Below are positions 62,473 to 64,000 of a DNA stretch of 64,000 bases, in pieces. Position 1 is the stretch's first letter. Every line of letters begins with the position of its first letter. This DNA is from Reyranella sp. (GTDB lineage: Bacteria; Pseudomonadota; Alphaproteobacteria; Reyranellales; Reyranellaceae), in NCBI GenBank assembly GCA_019750135.1, contig JAIEOV010000045.1:33919-97918 (forward strand), in the 5' to 3' direction. The translations under genes were made by a program, and so were the position numbers. The notes beneath the pieces are model-generated. The model saw only the letters and a program-made list of their open reading frames with translations. It made no database searches and was not told the DNA's origin.

Positions 62473-62614
62473 GCATTCGTTCCCTTGATCGCAAGCCCTC
62501 GAATGTCCCCGCTGCAGGCTAGTGCGAGCCCGAACGGGCGAAAAATAACCAACGTGCTTGAAAAGCTCCGCCCTTTCACTTAAGTTATGGAGAAATAACC
62601 GGAGATCTTGAGCG

Positions 62615-64000
62615 ATGTCGGGCCTGGAACAGCGAAAGAAGGGGCGGGACGAAGCACTTGCCGGGGTACCGGCCGTCATTTCGGTCAGCGCGCCAGGCCC
62701 GAAGGCTGCTGCCTCGGTATGGCCGGCCATCGACGGCGATCTCCTGGACGAGCGCCGCGCCGCCGTGCCGGCCTTTCCTCTCGAGTTGCTGCCGCAGCCG
62801 TGGCGGGGATGGACGAGCGCGGCGGCTCGGTCGGCCGACGCACCTGCCGACTATGTCGCGCAGGCGGTGCTGGCAACGGCAGCCGGCGTGAGCGGCGCAC
62901 GTGTCCAGATATGCATCTCGGAATCCTGGGTTGAGCCATTGCAGCTCTGGCTGGCCGTGGTGGGTGCATCCTCGACGGGCAAGTCGCCGGCGCTGGCGCA
63001 GGTTGGCCGGCTGGTGACGGCCCTCGAACGAGACCGGGGTGGGTCTAACGAGGTGCCGCGGCGCATCGCCGTGGCCGACTCGACCGTCGACGGCGTCCTG
63101 GAGGCCCTGCGTCAGGGCTGGCACGGGAAGCTGCTGTGGCGCGACGGCGCCGATGGCTGCTTCACGCCGCTCAAGGGCATGACGAGCGCTCGCCACCTGG
63201 AATATCTCGAGGTGAGCATGCTGGGCTCGATCGAGCCTGATGCTGCGGCCCTGCAGATGCAGCGCGGGGGCGATGGCCTGGCCGCGCGCTTCCTCTACGC
63301 TTGGCCGCATCCAATGCCCTACTGTCCGCTGGACCAGCGCGCGCATCCGGTGAGCGACGATGTGCTGTCGTCGTTACGCCGGCTGCACCAGGTCAGCACG
63401 CGCGCCCATCACCTGCTGTTCCTCGATCCAGCAGCCCGCTCCGCGTTCGATGCGTTCTTGGCGCGGCTGCACGGCGAGGTCCGGCGCGCCGAAAGGTTGG
63501 AGGCGGCCTGGCTGGGGAAGGGACGCGGCATGGTGGCCTGCCTGGCCGGGCTGTTAACGCTGATGTCGTGGTCGGCCACGGATGAGGCCGAGCCGCCGGG
63601 CGAGATCTGCCGGGACGCGGTGGACCGCGCGGTGTCGCTATGGTCGGACTACTACCGGCCGCATGCGCTGACGTTTCTCCAGCGCACCGTGCCGACAGAT
63701 GTCGAGTGCCAAGCCCGCCGCGTGGTACACTGGCTGCGCGCCGACGATCAGCCGACAGTGTCCAAGACGGACGTTCGGCGTACGGCCCTGGCCCAGACCG
63801 TGAATGCCAAGGAGACCGATCGCGTGCTGGCCCGATTGGTCGAGGCCGGCGTACTGCGGCCAGCGGACAGCGACGAACCTGTCCGGCGCGGCCGGCCTGC
63901 GCTGCGCTGGCAGGTCAATCCGTTGGAGTGCCCCCCAAAACTGAGACAGGTAAAATCCGGACAGTTTCTCAGGAGGAGAGGAGCTGATGAGTCGGAGGGT
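62615..64000 (+). CDS. DUF3987-family protein (3' end truncated or interrupted at the window edge)
   Basis: The frame opens at ATG 62615 (GGAG about 10 bases upstream) and is open for 462 codons to the window end. It has a P-loop-like VVGASSTGKSPALAQVG at residues 115-131, and a C-terminal helical region ending GRPALRWQVNPL. This resembles DUF3987 proteins, which are common in prophages, plasmids and other mobile regions and may relate to primases or helicases. The native end is probably near codon 440; the last codons read into what looks like an insertion sequence. Confidence 0.72.
   Translation, partial: MSGLEQRKKGRDEALAGVPAVISVSAPGPKAAASVWPAIDGDLLDERRAAVPAFPLELLPQPWRGWTSAAARSADAPADYVAQAVLATAAGVSGARVQICISESWVEPLQLWLAVVGASSTGKSPALAQVGRLVTALERDRGGSNEVPRRIAVADSTVDGVLEALRQGWHGKLLWRDGADGCFTPLKGMTSARHLEYLEVSMLGSIEPDAAALQMQRGGDGLAARFLYAWPHPMPYCPLDQRAHPVSDDVLSSLRRLHQVSTRAHHLLFLDPAARSAFDAFLARLHGEVRRAERLEAAWLGKGRGMVACLAGLLTLMSWSATDEAEPPGEICRDAVDRAVSLWSDYYRPHALTFLQRTVPTDVECQARRVVHWLRADDQPTVSKTDVRRTALAQTVNAKETDRVLARLVEAGVLRPADSDEPVRRGRPALRWQVNPLECPPKLRQVKSGQFLRRRGADESEG
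63924..64000 (+). mobile_element. Probable left end of an IS3-type insertion sequence
   Basis: TGGAGTG followed by CCCCCCAAAACTGAGACAG resembles the terminal inverted repeat of IS3-family elements, and the similarity of the DUF3987 protein to its family stops at the same point. A strong AGGAGGAGAGGAG site then precedes ATG 63987, opening MSRRV, which is how many IS3-type orfA proteins begin. The right end is outside the window, so the element cannot be confirmed. Confidence 0.5.

Overview
The window is GC-rich, gene-dense chromosomal DNA from an alphaproteobacterium. The markers are an HdaA-type DnaA regulator, a four-helix-free small aa3 oxidase subunit IV, two EipB-family envelope proteins, a DUF2066 protein, and the purN-purM / DUF2066 / perM / hdaA / ppk / ppx / rnd / aspS gene order. 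A Reyranella-like rhodospirillalean is my guess at genus level, but that is inference only.

Bases 1-19217 form a surface-carbohydrate region. A leftward acyltransferase and a PhyH-type dioxygenase precede a long rightward operon (2717-12605). That operon holds a split transketolase, an HxD oxygenase and a small protein that both resemble 'sporadic carbohydrate cluster' families, a methyltransferase, two NAD-dependent epimerases, a nucleotidyltransferase-PfkB kinase fusion, an RmlD-like reductase, a HAD phosphatase and an aminoglycoside-phosphotransferase-like kinase. Leftward Wzm/Wzt-type export genes follow, then a TPR protein and a glycosyltransferase-like protein. A leftward nucleotide-sugar dehydrogenase and Nudix hydrolase close the region. 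Together they look able to make, activate, modify and export an unusual sugar.

Bases 19357-41225 are mainly housekeeping: pepA-holC, an FkbM methyltransferase, a cyclase-family hydrolase, an MFS carrier, an ABC-F ATPase, ndk, the small oxidase subunit, purM-purN, DUF2066, perM, hdaA, sixA, ppk-ppx, rnd and aspS. Bases 41345-44852 encode a ribose-type sugar ABC importer. Bases 44856-60688 mix metabolic and envelope genes: tandem eipB-like genes, amn, a ROK kinase, a patatin-like protein, MFS, DUF533, ccdAB, a CFA-like methyltransferase, a luciferase-like oxidoreductase, a phosphodiesterase, and an isochorismatase-like protein with Ser in place of the catalytic Cys.

From about 60.8 kb the DNA looks accessory: a TauD-like gene broken by a one-base deletion, a vapBC module with repeated operators, and a DUF3987 gene that runs into what looks like the left end of an IS3-type element at the window edge.

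The most unusual signal is a dispersed family of modular hairpin repeats at eight loci. Each module has a fixed outer frame (GCCGGGAGCGCG or TCTTCCGGAC at one side, GCTCATG at the other) around an inner hairpin whose arms vary in a compensatory way while the loop stays TCC or TCT. Five of the eight loci sit exactly between the stop codons of convergent genes. Modules are also strung together into large nested palindromes.
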